Positions 51,558-61,277 of a stretch of DNA of 64,000 nucleotides are shown piece by piece. The number at the start of each line of letters is the position of its first letter. Within the stretch, counting starts at the first letter, position 1. A model generated the notes under the pieces. It was not told the origin of the DNA. It did no database searches and saw nothing but the letters and a program-made list of their open reading frames with translations. Origin of the DNA: VXYL01 sp965208525 (lineage in GTDB: Bacteria > Pseudomonadota > Gammaproteobacteria > Pseudomonadales > Azotimanducaceae); the NCBI GenBank assembly GCA_965208525.1, contig OZ242340.1, positions 2,170,001 to 2,234,000 on the forward strand, given 5' to 3'. The position numbers were made by a program, and so were the translations under genes.

Positions 51558-52892
51558 ATGAACAGTCCCGAAATACGTCCCATGAAGTCCGTCCCGACCG
51601 CAATCCGTCGCCTCGCTGGCAGCGGCGCGGCGCTTCTGCTCGCCGCCGCGGCGGCGTTCGCACCGGCGGCATTCGCCCAGGAACCCATCAAGGTGGGTGT
51701 GCTGCATTCCCTTTCCGGCACCATGGCCATTAGCGAAACCACGCTCAAGGACACGGTCCTCATGCTGGTGGAGCAGCAGAACGCCGCTGGCGGCATTTTG
51801 GGCCGGCAGCTCGAAGCAGTGGTGGTAGATCCGGCCTCCGACTGGCCGCTGTTCGCCGAGAAGGCGCGGGAGCTGATCGAGCAGGAGGAGGTCGATGTGG
51901 TCTTCGGCTGCTGGACCTCGGTGTCGCGCAAGTCCGTGCTGCCGGTGTTCGAGGAACTGAACGGCGTGCTCTTCTATCCGGTGCAGTATGAGGGCGAGGA
52001 GTCGTCCAAGAACGTCTTCTACACCGGCGCCGCCCCGAACCAGCAGGCGATTCCGGCGGTGGACTACCTGATGAACGACTTCGGCGCTGAACGCTGGGTG
52101 CTGGCCGGGACGGACTACGTCTATCCCCGCACCACCAACAAGATCCTCGAGGCATATCTGAAGGCCAAAGGCGTTGCCGAGGAGGACATCCTCATCAACT
52201 ACACGCCGTTTGGGCATTCGGACTGGCAATCCATCGTCGCCGACATCAAGAAATTCGGCTCGGGCGGCAAGAAGACAGCGGTAGTCTCCACCATCAACGG
52301 CGACGCCAACGTGCCGTTCTACAAGGAACTCGGCAATCAGGGCATCTCGGCGGAGGAGATTCCGGTGATCGCGTTCTCGGTGGGGGAAGAGGAGCTTTCC
52401 GGCATCGACACCGGGCCCTTGGTGGGGCACCTCGCGGCCTGGAACTACTTCATGAGCGTGGATGCCCAGGTGAACGACGACTTCATCGACGCGTGGCTCG
52501 CCTTCATCGAGAATGAGGATCGGGTCACCAACGACCCGATGGAGGCGCACTACATCGGCTTCAACATGTGGGTGGAAGCAGTGAAGAAGGCTGGCTCCAC
52601 AGACCCCGAGGCGGTGCAGAACGCCATCATCGGCGTCACCGTGCCGAACCTCTCGGGCGGCATGTCCACCATGCTCGCCAACCACCACATCACCAAGCCA
52701 GTGCTGATCGGCGAGATTCAGGACGACGGCCAGTTCGACGTCGTTTGGCAGACCGACGATTTGGTTCCGGGCGATGCGTGGTCCGATTTCCTCGAAGGCT
52801 CGAAGGACATCACCGCCGACTGGACCGACGCCTTGATGTGCGGCAACTACAACACCGTCGCCAAGACCTGCTCGGGACAGAACTACGAGTGA
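51558..52892 (+). CDS. urtA: Urea ABC transporter substrate-binding protein
   Basis: A 444-residue periplasmic binding protein. The signal peptide (about 1-41, ending AAFAQEP) is followed by IKVGVLHSLSGTMAISET, a stretch characteristic of UrtA. The middle contains VFGCWTSVSRKSVLPVFEE and LFYPVQYEGEE, and the C-terminal half contains the ligand-contact region NDPMEAHYIGFNMWVEAV. AAGGAG lies 10 bases before the ATG. It is the first transport gene after the porin. A strong hairpin follows the stop (52910-52946), consistent with high expression of the binding protein relative to downstream genes. Confidence 0.95.
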   Translation: MNSPEIRPMKSVPTAIRRLAGSGAALLLAAAAAFAPAAFAQEPIKVGVLHSLSGTMAISETTLKDTVLMLVEQQNAAGGILGRQLEAVVVDPASDWPLFAEKARELIEQEEVDVVFGCWTSVSRKSVLPVFEELNGVLFYPVQYEGEESSKNVFYTGAAPNQQAIPAVDYLMNDFGAERWVLAGTDYVYPRTTNKILEAYLKAKGVAEEDILINYTPFGHSDWQSIVADIKKFGSGGKKTAVVSTINGDANVPFYKELGNQGISAEEIPVIAFSVGEEELSGIDTGPLVGHLAAWNYFMSVDAQVNDDFIDAWLAFIENEDRVTNDPMEAHYIGFNMWVEAVKKAGSTDPEAVQNAIIGVTVPNLSGGMSTMLANHHITKPVLIGEIQDDGQFDVVWQTDDLVPGDAWSDFLEGSKDITADWTDALMCGNYNTVAKTCSGQNYE

Positions 52893-52909
52893 CCAGCGGC
52901 AACCAACGG

Positions 52910-52946
52910 CGCTGCGGCAAGGAGGACCTTTTCCTCCTCCGCAGCG
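52910..52946 (+). terminator. Long hairpin after urtA (attenuator or mRNA-stabilising)
   Basis: CGCTGCGG pairs with CCGCAGCG; after a small internal bulge GGAGGA pairs with TCCTCC around a loop of five bases. It starts 18 bases after the urtA stop. A similar element often separates the abundant binding protein from the rest of an ABC operon. No T run follows, so full termination is not certain. Confidence 0.6.
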
Positions 52947-53026
52947 TCTCGCCGTCGCAAACCCCGAACAAGACCGCCGGCCATGACAACGCAGCCCAGC
53001 GCCTGCCAAGCGGGGTCCTCGGAGGG

Positions 53027-53065
53027 GGGAGGGCATCCTGCCCTCCCAGCGCGCCAAAGGCGCGC
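53027..53065. repeat. Two palindromes: GGGAGGGCA/TGCCCTCCC and GCGCGCC/GGCGCGC
   Basis: GGGAGGGCA-TCC-TGCCCTCCC at 53027-53047, then GCGCGCC-AAA-GGCGCGC at 53049-53065. The first resembles GGGAAGGCAGAATGCCTTCCC in the ureE-ureF gap, suggesting the same family of palindromic elements. Confidence 0.7.
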
Positions 53066-53256
53066 ACGCAGCGGAGCCGATCAACGCCACCGGACCTGCC
53101 GTTCCAGACCCCGCTAGCAATGCGCGGCCCCGAACAAGGCCCGCGTCCCCATAGAGCGGCAAGGCGCGACACCGAAGGCCCCCTATGCACCGGTTTATGC
53201 TTGCGGCTTGAACAGCCGTAACGAACGGGCGCGTGAGCCTTTCCGTCATCCGCACC

Positions 53257-54879
53257 ATGAGACGCTTTGTCCTGCTAGTGGCTGTCGGCCTTGCGTGGAC
53301 CGGACCGGCCCTTGCGGCGGATGCGGATGCCGCCTTCGCGGAGTCCGTCGCCGCGCTCAATACCCGCAGCTTCGACGACAAGGCCGCTGCGGCCGAGATC
53401 GTTGCCGCTTCGGGCCATCCGCGCGCCTTGGTCGTGCTCAACGCGTTCCTGAATGGCGACCTCTACCGCGAGCGGCGTGGCGCAGAGCGGATTGTGCTGG
53501 CCGAGGCCATCGATGGCGGCTATCGGATCGCCGAGGCCGCCACCGGTGAGCCACTCGGCGAGACCGGACGGCGCGGCGTGCGCAAGATCACTGTCAACAA
53601 TCAGCTTCGGCGGCACCTCAAGGGATTGATTGCCGGGATGCGGCTCGATGATCCAGACCCGACCGAACGGATTGCGGCGGCCCAGGCGATTGCGGAAGCG
53701 GACGATGCCTCGCTTGGCCAGTTGCTGCGAGCGCACCGCGACGTCGAGCAGGATGCGAGCGTCGTCGCCGCAGTCGATACCGCTCTGGTGGTGTTCGACC
53801 TCGACTCAGACGCCGTCGAGACGCGCCTGGCCGCGATCAGCGCCGCCAGCGAATTGCTCGATCCGCGCGTCAGACGCAAGCTCACGGCGCTGGCGGAGAA
53901 CGAGAGCGAACCGGCACAGATCCGCAGCGCAGCCACCAAGGCACTGGCCGACATCGAACAGCGCGCCGACCGATTCGAGACCATCGAGACCATCTTCTTC
54001 GGCGTTAGCCTCGGCTCGATTCTGGTGCTCGCCGCCATCGGTCTTTCCATCACCTTCGGCGTCATGGGTGTCATCAACATGGCGCACGGCGAACTCATCA
54101 TGCTTGGTGCCTACACCACCTATGTGGTGCAGACGGCGATGGTGGCGCTGTGGGGCGATGTGGGGCTCGAGACGTCGCTGTTCGTCGCGATTCCGGCGGC
54201 GTTCCTGGTGGCGGGGCTGGTGGGCGTCGCCATCGAACGGGGTGTGATCCGCTATCTCTACGGGAGGCCCTCGGAAACGCTGCTCGCCACCTTCGGGGTG
54301 AGTCTGATCTTGCAACAAGCGGTGCGCTCGATTTTCTCGCCGCTCAACCGGGCGGTGGCCACGCCGGACTGGATGAGCGGTTCCTGGCAAGTGGCGCAAG
54401 GCCTCTCCATTACCTACAACCGCCTCTATACGCTGATTTTCGCTGGCTTGGTGTTCGCGGCGTTGCTGGCAGTGCTGCGCAGAACGCGGCTCGGCCTCGA
54501 AGTGCGAGCGACGATGCAGAACCGCCCCATGGCACAGGCGATGGGCATCCGCACGGCACGAGTGGATGCGCTCACGTTCGGCCTTGGCGCGGGAATCGCG
54601 GGGGTCGCTGGCGTCGCGTTGTCGCAGCTCACCAATGTGGGGCCGAATCTCGGGCAGGGCTACATCGTCGACTCCTTCATGGTGGTGGTGTTCGGCGGCG
54701 TCGGCAACCTCTGGGGCACGCTGGTGGCGGGCCTTTCGTTGGGGGTCGCCAACAAATTCCTGGAGCCGGTGACGGGCGCCGTGGTGGCGAAGATCGTCGT
54801 GCTGGTGTTCATCATCCTGTTCATCCAGAAGCGGCCTCGGGGCCTCTTTCCCCAACGGGGCAGGGCAGCGGAGGCCTAA
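53257..54879 (+). CDS. urtB: Urea ABC transporter permease UrtB
   Basis: A 540-residue permease. An N-terminal signal peptide (MRRFVLLVAVGLAW and TGPALA) leads into a periplasmic helical domain of about 210 residues that is typical of UrtB. Then come about eight membrane helices of the LivH type, with LVLAAIGLSITFGVMGVINMAHGEL and AQAMGIRTARVDALTFGLG, and GYIVDSFMVVVFGGVGNLWGT at the C-terminus. GTG at 53233 is an alternative start eight codons earlier; the ATG here gives a normal signal peptide. It is the first permease gene of urtBCDE. Confidence 0.95.
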   Translation: MRRFVLLVAVGLAWTGPALAADADAAFAESVAALNTRSFDDKAAAAEIVAASGHPRALVVLNAFLNGDLYRERRGAERIVLAEAIDGGYRIAEAATGEPLGETGRRGVRKITVNNQLRRHLKGLIAGMRLDDPDPTERIAAAQAIAEADDASLGQLLRAHRDVEQDASVVAAVDTALVVFDLDSDAVETRLAAISAASELLDPRVRRKLTALAENESEPAQIRSAATKALADIEQRADRFETIETIFFGVSLGSILVLAAIGLSITFGVMGVINMAHGELIMLGAYTTYVVQTAMVALWGDVGLETSLFVAIPAAFLVAGLVGVAIERGVIRYLYGRPSETLLATFGVSLILQQAVRSIFSPLNRAVATPDWMSGSWQVAQGLSITYNRLYTLIFAGLVFAALLAVLRRTRLGLEVRATMQNRPMAQAMGIRTARVDALTFGLGAGIAGVAGVALSQLTNVGPNLGQGYIVDSFMVVVFGGVGNLWGTLVAGLSLGVANKFLEPVTGAVVAKIVVLVFIILFIQKRPRGLFPQRGRAAEA

Positions 54880-54921
54880 CCCATGCGCGCAGGTCACCCA
54901 AACACCGCCCGCCACCGGATA

Positions 54922-54996
54922 GGGCGACGCATGCGTCGCCCCTACGGGAAGGTGTCGTCTATGCCTCGGCTTGTAGGGGCGACGCATGCGTCGCCC
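54922..54996. repeat. Two inverted 20-bp perfect palindromes
   Basis: GGGCGACGCATGCGTCGCCC at 54922-54941 and again at 54977-54996. The first is followed by CCTAC and the second preceded by GTAGG, so the two together form a larger inverted repeat. A degenerate copy is at 5636-5658. They lie between urtB and urtC and are likely REP-like DNA. Confidence 0.9.
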
Positions 54997-55020
54997 TTGC
55001 TTCAGTTAGCCTTTCTGTGC

Positions 55021-55150
55021 GCTAGGAGCCTGCGCCGTAGCAAACGGCGCTGGCTCCTAGCCGGAGGGTGAGCGGATGCGAACCCGTAGGCCAGCAGTTC
55101 GCGTAGCGAACTGCCGACGCGCCCTTCAGGGCGCGCTAGGGCGCGCTAGC
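55021..55150 (+). repeat. Dispersed modular repeat, copy B (most complete)
   Basis: GCTAGGAGCC pairs with GGCTCCTAGC, and GCGCCGT with ACGGCGC, around an AGCAA loop (55021-55060). Then GGTGAGCG, GCGAACCCGTAGGCC, a GCAGTTCGC-GTA-GCGAACTGC hairpin and the CGCGCCC-TTCA-GGGCGCG hairpin. The last two modules are the core of the 12340 array unit in reverse orientation. It ends just before the urtC start codon at 55153, so it lies in the urtB-urtC spacer. Confidence 0.85.
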
Positions 55151-55152
55151 TC

Positions 55153-56277
55153 ATGTTGATGCGGCGGCTGTTCGAGAGCGACCGCGGTGGGACCGTGCTG
55201 CTGGCGGTGCTCGCGGCACTCACCGTGCTGGTGCCCCTTGCCAACCTTGCCGTGCCAGACGACTCGCCCCTGCACCTGTCCACCTATGCGGTGACGCTGA
55301 TCGGAAAGTACCTGTGCTTCGCCATGCTGGCGATGGCGCTGGACTTGATCTGGGGCTATTGCGGCATCCTGAGCCTCGGCCATGGTGCCTTCTTCGCCCT
55401 GGGCGGCTATGCGATGGGCATGTACCTGATGCGGCAGATCGGCGAGCGCGGCGTGTATGGCCATCCGGAACTGCCGGATTTCATGGTGTTCCTGAATTGG
55501 CAGGAACTGCCTTGGTATTGGCTCGGCTTCGATCAGTTCTGGTTCGCCATGCTGATGGTGATGGCGGTGCCGGGGCTGCTCGCGTTCGTGTTCGGCTGGC
55601 TCGCCTTTCGCTCCCGCGTCAGCGGCGTGTATCTCTCCATCATGACCCAGGCGCTCACCTATGCCTTGATGCTGGCCTTCTTTCGCAACGAGATGGGCTT
55701 TGGCGGCAACAATGGCCTTACCGATTTCAAGGACATCCTTGGCATGAACCTGCAATCGGACGGCGTGCGGGCGGGGCTGTTCGTGGCTTCGGCGGCGGCC
55801 CTGGCGGGGACCTTTCTCCTCTGCCGCTTCATCGTTGGCTCGAAGCTTGGCCGCGTGGCGACGGCGGTGCGGGACTCCCAGGATCGAGTGCGCTTCATCG
55901 GCTATCGGGTGGAACGCTTTCAGGTGTGGATGTTCGTGGTTTCCGCGGTGTTGGCGGGCATTGCTGGGGCGCTCTATGTGCCACAGGTGGGGATCATCAA
56001 CCCGAGCGAGTTCCATCCACTCAACTCGATTGAACTGGTGGTGTGGGTGGCGCTCGGTGGACGCGGCACGCTCTACGGCGCGGCGTTGGGGGCCGTGGTG
56101 GTGAACTACGCCAAGACCGTGCTCACCGGCGCCATGCCAGAGGTGTGGCTGTTCGCCTTGGGCGCGCTTTTCGTGGGCGTCACGCTGGCGTTGCCGGCAG
56201 GACTCGTGGGGCTTGCGCGGCGGTTTTCGTCGAAGCGAGACCCTCGCAAGGCGCAGCCGGAGGCAGCCGATGCCTGA
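55153..56277 (+). CDS. urtC: Urea ABC transporter permease UrtC
   Basis: A 374-residue inner-membrane permease of the LivM type. Hydrophobic helices include GKYLCFAMLAMALDLIWGYCG, GHGAFFALGGYAMGMYLM and WMFVVSAVLAGIAGALYVP. The loop RSRVSGVYLSIMTQALTYALML and the LNSIELVVWVALGGRGTLYG motif near the C-terminus are typical. The ATG at 55153 lies directly after repeat copy B. The gene overlaps the start of urtD by eight bases. It couples with UrtB, UrtD and UrtE to form the urea importer. Confidence 0.95.
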   Translation: MLMRRLFESDRGGTVLLAVLAALTVLVPLANLAVPDDSPLHLSTYAVTLIGKYLCFAMLAMALDLIWGYCGILSLGHGAFFALGGYAMGMYLMRQIGERGVYGHPELPDFMVFLNWQELPWYWLGFDQFWFAMLMVMAVPGLLAFVFGWLAFRSRVSGVYLSIMTQALTYALMLAFFRNEMGFGGNNGLTDFKDILGMNLQSDGVRAGLFVASAAALAGTFLLCRFIVGSKLGRVATAVRDSQDRVRFIGYRVERFQVWMFVVSAVLAGIAGALYVPQVGIINPSEFHPLNSIELVVWVALGGRGTLYGAALGAVVVNYAKTVLTGAMPEVWLFALGALFVGVTLALPAGLVGLARRFSSKRDPRKAQPEAADA

Positions 56278-57178
56278 AGCCGCGGACCAAGCCCCGGGAC
56301 GCGGCGCCGGCGCGACCCCGGAAGCCCGCCGAGCGCAGTTTCTTGAGCGGGAACGGGTGTGGGACTTCCTGATCGAGCGCCCGAGCCGTGCGGAACTGGT
56401 GGACACCGACCACGGCTACATCCTCTACATCGAGGAACTCACCGTCAGCTTCGATGGCTTCAAGGCGCTCGACAAACTGACGCTCTACATCGAAACCGGC
56501 GAGCTGCGCTGCATCATCGGGCCCAACGGTGCCGGCAAGACGACGATGATGGATGTGATCACCGGCAAGACCCGACCGGACTACGGCTCGGTGTTCTACG
56601 GCCAGCGGCTGGACCTCACGCGGCTGCCGGAAGCCGAAATCGCCACCCTCGGTATCGGCCGCAAGTTCCAGAAGCCCACGGTGTTCGAGAGCCACACGCC
56701 CTATCAGAACTTGGAACTGGCGATGGCGGCGGACAAGCGGGTTTGGCCGACGTTGCTCCGGCGCCTCAGTGGCGAGGAGCGGGGCCGCATCGAGGAGGTG
56801 CTGAGCACGGTGGGCCTCGGTGCCCACGCGGCGCGTGGTGCAAGCGCCCTCGCCGGCGCTCTCTCCCACGGCGAGAAGCAGTGGCTGGAGATCGGCATGT
56901 TGCTGATGCAGAACCCCTTGGTGCTGTTGGTGGACGAGCCGGTTGCCGGCATGACGCGGCAGGAGTCCGAACTCACGGGCGAGCTGTTGGTGTCGCTCGC
57001 CGGCGAGCATTCCGTGATCGTGGTGGAGCACGACATGGATTTCGTCCGCTCCATCGCCCGGCAAGTGACGGTGCTGCACGAGGGGCGCGTGCTGGCGGAG
57101 GGCTCGTTCGACGCCGTGCAGGACGACGCCCGGGTGCGTGAGGTGTACCTCGGGGCTGCCGAGACCGAGGGGTCGTAG
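56270..57178 (+). CDS. urtD: Urea ABC transporter ATP-binding protein UrtD
   Basis: A 302-residue ABC ATPase of the LivG type. Walker A is GPNGAGKTT, the FQKPTVFESHTPYQNLELA Q-loop region follows, and the signature LSHGEKQWLEIGMLL and Walker B VLLVDEPVAGMT come before the switch EHDMDF. The N-terminus has a leader of about 40 residues before the ABC fold, longer than in other branched-chain LivG proteins but usual for UrtD. GGAGGCAGCCG precedes the ATG at 56270 inside urtC. urtE follows after eight bases. Confidence 0.95.
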   Translation: MPEAADQAPGRGAGATPEARRAQFLERERVWDFLIERPSRAELVDTDHGYILYIEELTVSFDGFKALDKLTLYIETGELRCIIGPNGAGKTTMMDVITGKTRPDYGSVFYGQRLDLTRLPEAEIATLGIGRKFQKPTVFESHTPYQNLELAMAADKRVWPTLLRRLSGEERGRIEEVLSTVGLGAHAARGASALAGALSHGEKQWLEIGMLLMQNPLVLLVDEPVAGMTRQESELTGELLVSLAGEHSVIVVEHDMDFVRSIARQVTVLHEGRVLAEGSFDAVQDDARVREVYLGAAETEGS

Positions 57179-57186
57179 GACAAGCC

Positions 57187-57882
57187 ATGCTGCAAGTTCG
57201 CGCCTTGAACCAGTCCTACGGCCAAAGCCGCACGCTGTGGGATGTGGACATGGACGTCGAAACCGGTGCCTGCGTCAGTCTCATCGGCCGCAACGGCGTC
57301 GGCAAGACCACGCTGCTCAAGTGCCTGATGGGCCTCTTGCCCATCGATTCCGGCGAGATGACCTTCGACGGCAAAGAACTCGGCCGCGAGGGCCCAGAGC
57401 GTCGCGCCAAGCTCGGCATCGGCTATGTGCCGCAGGGGCGGATGGTGTTCCCGCTCCTGACGGTGGCGGAGAATCTCGAAGCGGGGCTCGGCGCGCTGCC
57501 AAGGGATCGCCGCGCGGTGCCGGAGCTGGTCTACGAACTGTTCCCGGTCCTCGCCGACATGCGCACCCGCCGAGGCGGTGACCTGTCCGGAGGTCAACAG
57601 CAGCAACTGGCCATCGGCCGCGCCCTGGTGTTGGGACCCCGCCTCCTGATCCTCGACGAACCCACGGAGGGCATCCAACCCAACATCGTCACGCAAATCG
57701 GCGATGTGATCGTCCGCCTAAATCAAGAACTCGGCATGACCGTTTTGGTGGTGGAGCAAAAGCTCGCCTTCGTCCGCCAGGTGGCAACCCGCTTTTTCGT
57801 GATGACCAAGGGCGCCATAGTCGCCGGCGGCTCCTTGGGCGAGCTAACCGAAGACCTCATCCGCGAACACCTCTCGGTGTAG
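57187..57882 (+). CDS. urtE: Urea ABC transporter ATP-binding protein UrtE
   Basis: A 231-residue ABC ATPase of the LivF type. Walker A is GRNGVGKTT, the Q-loop area YVPQGRMVFPLLTVAENLE follows, and the signature LSGGQQQQLAIGRALV and Walker B LLILDEPTEGIQP are intact. The H-loop region EQKLAF replaces the more common H by Gln-Lys, which is usual in this branch. It ends urtABCDE. ureD starts within 83 bases, on the same strand. Confidence 0.95.
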   Translation: MLQVRALNQSYGQSRTLWDVDMDVETGACVSLIGRNGVGKTTLLKCLMGLLPIDSGEMTFDGKELGREGPERRAKLGIGYVPQGRMVFPLLTVAENLEAGLGALPRDRRAVPELVYELFPVLADMRTRRGGDLSGGQQQQLAIGRALVLGPRLLILDEPTEGIQPNIVTQIGDVIVRLNQELGMTVLVVEQKLAFVRQVATRFFVMTKGAIVAGGSLGELTEDLIREHLSV

Positions 57883-57964
57883 TCGTGCGAGGCATTTCGC
57901 GGTCGCGCATTGTGTTCCTCCCCTCCACGTGGGTGGTAATGCGGTGGCCCAGGCATTTGCTCCG

Positions 57965-58786
57965 ATGAACGTGGGATGGGAGGCCAAGATCGCGCTGGTG
58001 TTCGGCGTTTGTGGTGGGCGCACGACTCTGGTGCGGCGTTACGGGCGAGGACCTCTGGCGGTGCAGAGGCCGTTTCATCCTGGCGACGGGGTTTGCCATT
58101 TGTATCTCTTGCATCCGCCTGGGGGGGTTGCCGGAGGCGACAGTCTCGATGTGCATGTGCATGCCCGCGACGGGGCGGCTGCGTTGGTTACGACTCCTGC
58201 CGCTGCCAAGGTGTACCGCACGCTGGGGGCATCGAGCAGGATGCGGCAGACGCTGGTCGTTGACGAGGGCGCTTCGCTTGAGTGGCTGCCGCAGGAGACC
58301 ATCTTGTTTGGCGGCAGCGCCTGTCGCGTCCACACGGACGTGCAACTGGCCAAGGGGGCGCGGTTTGCCGGTTGGGAGGTGCTTGCGCTGGGCCGCGAGC
58401 ACTTCGGAGATCACTACACGCAAGGCTCCTTTCGCCAGCGGATGCAGCTCCACATCGAGGGCGCGCTGTGTGTGCGCGAGTTGCAGGACTTCGCCGCCGG
58501 CGATCCGGCACTGACGGAGCGCTGGGGCTTGGCATCCCGCCGAGCGTTTGGCACGCTCTATGCTGCACCTGCGGATGAGGACGTGTTGGCGCGGGCGCGT
58601 CACGCGCTCGGGGAGGTGCCGGATTGCGTCGATGCGGGTGCAACGTTGCTCGATGGGGTCCTTGCCGTTCGCGCCGTGGGCAGTGCTGGGTCCGATGTGC
58701 GGACGGCGCTGGCGCGGGCTTGGTCGGGGCTCAGGCCCCTCGTCATTGGAGCGCAGCCGATGCACCCCCGCATCTGGGCAACCTGA
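57965..58786 (+). CDS. ureD: Urease accessory protein UreD
   Basis: A 273-residue urease chaperone that, with UreF and UreG, loads nickel into the apo-enzyme. The N-terminus GWEAKIALVF, VQRPFHPG and GGVAGGDSLDVHV, then VTTPAAAKVYR, and VGLDEGASLEWLPQETILF resemble the family; NADH- or metal-binding roles are not shown. A GTG at 57929 is in frame and could extend the protein by twelve codons. The chosen ATG begins MNVGWEAK, where conserved sequence starts. It lies between urtE and ureA. Confidence 0.9.
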   Translation: MNVGWEAKIALVFGVCGGRTTLVRRYGRGPLAVQRPFHPGDGVCHLYLLHPPGGVAGGDSLDVHVHARDGAAALVTTPAAAKVYRTLGASSRMRQTLVVDEGASLEWLPQETILFGGSACRVHTDVQLAKGARFAGWEVLALGREHFGDHYTQGSFRQRMQLHIEGALCVRELQDFAAGDPALTERWGLASRRAFGTLYAAPADEDVLARARHALGEVPDCVDAGATLLDGVLAVRAVGSAGSDVRTALARAWSGLRPLVIGAQPMHPRIWAT

Positions 58787-58863
58787 GCGGCCAAGGATGA
58801 CTTGCGCCGCCAAACCCCTCGCTGGCGCTCGGCGTCTGGCCCCAGCCCCCACCTACCTATGAC

Positions 58864-58916
58864 CTTGCACCGTAGAATGACGCTGTCGCGCCATTTCTAC
58901 GGCGCAAGCTCCTAGG
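58864..58916 (-). repeat. Dispersed modular repeat, copy D (hairpin in ureA leader)
   Basis: On the minus strand it starts CCTAGGAGCTTGCGCCGTAG then AAATGGCGC, close to the start of copies A and B. On the plus strand CTTGCACCGTAGAATG pairs with CATTTCTACGGCGCAAG, about 14 base pairs. Its end, CTCCTAGG, runs into the AGGAGGG Shine-Dalgarno of ureA, so it may affect ureA translation. Confidence 0.7.
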
Positions 58917-58927
58917 AGGGAACTGCC

Positions 58928-59230
58928 GTGGAACTGACGCCGCGAGAGAAGGACAAGCTCTTGATCTTCGTCGCTGCCGAGCTCGCCGAGAAGCGGCGCG
59001 CCCGTGGCGTGAAGCTCAACTATCCCGAGTGCGTCGCCATCATCTCCGCGGCCATCATGGAAGGCGCCCGGGACGGTCGTTCCGTGGCCGACTTGATGGG
59101 CGCTGGCGCCGAGATCATCCGCCGTGACGAGGTCATGGAAGGCATCGCAGAGATGCTCCCGGAAGTGCAGGTGGAGGCCACCTTCCCAGACGGCACCAAG
59201 CTCGTGACCGTCCACAACCCCATTCCTTGA
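58928..59230 (+). CDS. ureA: Urease gamma subunit
   Basis: A 100-residue gamma subunit. MELTPREKDKLLIFVAAELAEKRRARG and LNYPECVAIISAAIMEGARDG are near-invariant in the family; ATFPDGTKLVTVHNPIP closes it. The start is GTG, set by the Shine-Dalgarno TAGGAGGG seven bases upstream, partly made by the end of repeat copy D. ureB follows after 18 bases. With UreB and UreC it forms the trimer-of-trimers urease. Confidence 0.95.
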   Translation: MELTPREKDKLLIFVAAELAEKRRARGVKLNYPECVAIISAAIMEGARDGRSVADLMGAGAEIIRRDEVMEGIAEMLPEVQVEATFPDGTKLVTVHNPIP

Positions 59231-59248
59231 GCGAGGGAGGCAGCCGCG

Positions 59249-59562
59249 ATGGTTCCCGGCGAGAATCTGATCGAAGAAGGCGAAATCTCCCTCAACGAGG
59301 GCCGGCCAAGGCGTGAACTCGCCGTCGCAAACACCGGCGACCGCCCCGTGCAAGTCGGCTCGCACTACCACTTCGCCGAAGTGAACGAAGCCCTCGCCTT
59401 CGACCGCGAATCCGCCCACGGCCATCGTCTCGACATCCCCGCCGGCACCGCTGTCCGCTTCGAACCAGGCCAATCCCGCACTGTGCATCTGGTGCCGGTC
59501 GGCGGCGGGCGGCGAATCTTCGGCTTCCAAGCCAAGGTCATGGGCCCGTTGGAGACGGGCGC

Positions 59563-59566
<4 letters not shown>
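59249..59566 (+). CDS. ureB: Urease beta subunit
   Basis: A 105-residue beta subunit. MVPGENLIEEGEISLNEGR and VGSHYHFAEVNEALAFDRESAHGHRLDIPAGTAVRFEPGQ-type sequence are typical, ending IFGFQAKVMGPLETGA. The HYHF histidines are usual. It overlaps ureC by four bases (ATGA), so translation is coupled. Its Shine-Dalgarno region includes GAGGGAGG before the ATG. Confidence 0.95.
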
Positions 59567-61266
<1,700 letters not shown>

Positions 61267-61277
61267 CCGGCACTGGC

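Larger units (their letters stand above)
52893..53256. other. Gene-free gap of 364 bases with three hairpins (urtA-urtB)
   Basis: No coding region is seen. The gap contains the hairpin at 52910-52946 and two repeat palindromes at 53027-53047 and 53049-53065. The remainder has no recognisable signal. Confidence 0.55.

Noticed and set aside
51420..53441. Antisense frame of 673 codons opposite urtA
   Set aside because: It spans urtA and its intergenic hairpins with no motif, so it is not a gene.
42628..58916. Insertion sequences as an explanation for the dispersed repeats
   Set aside because: Copies are below 140 bases, have no transposase frame and show no clear target duplication. They are better described as REP/BIME-like.
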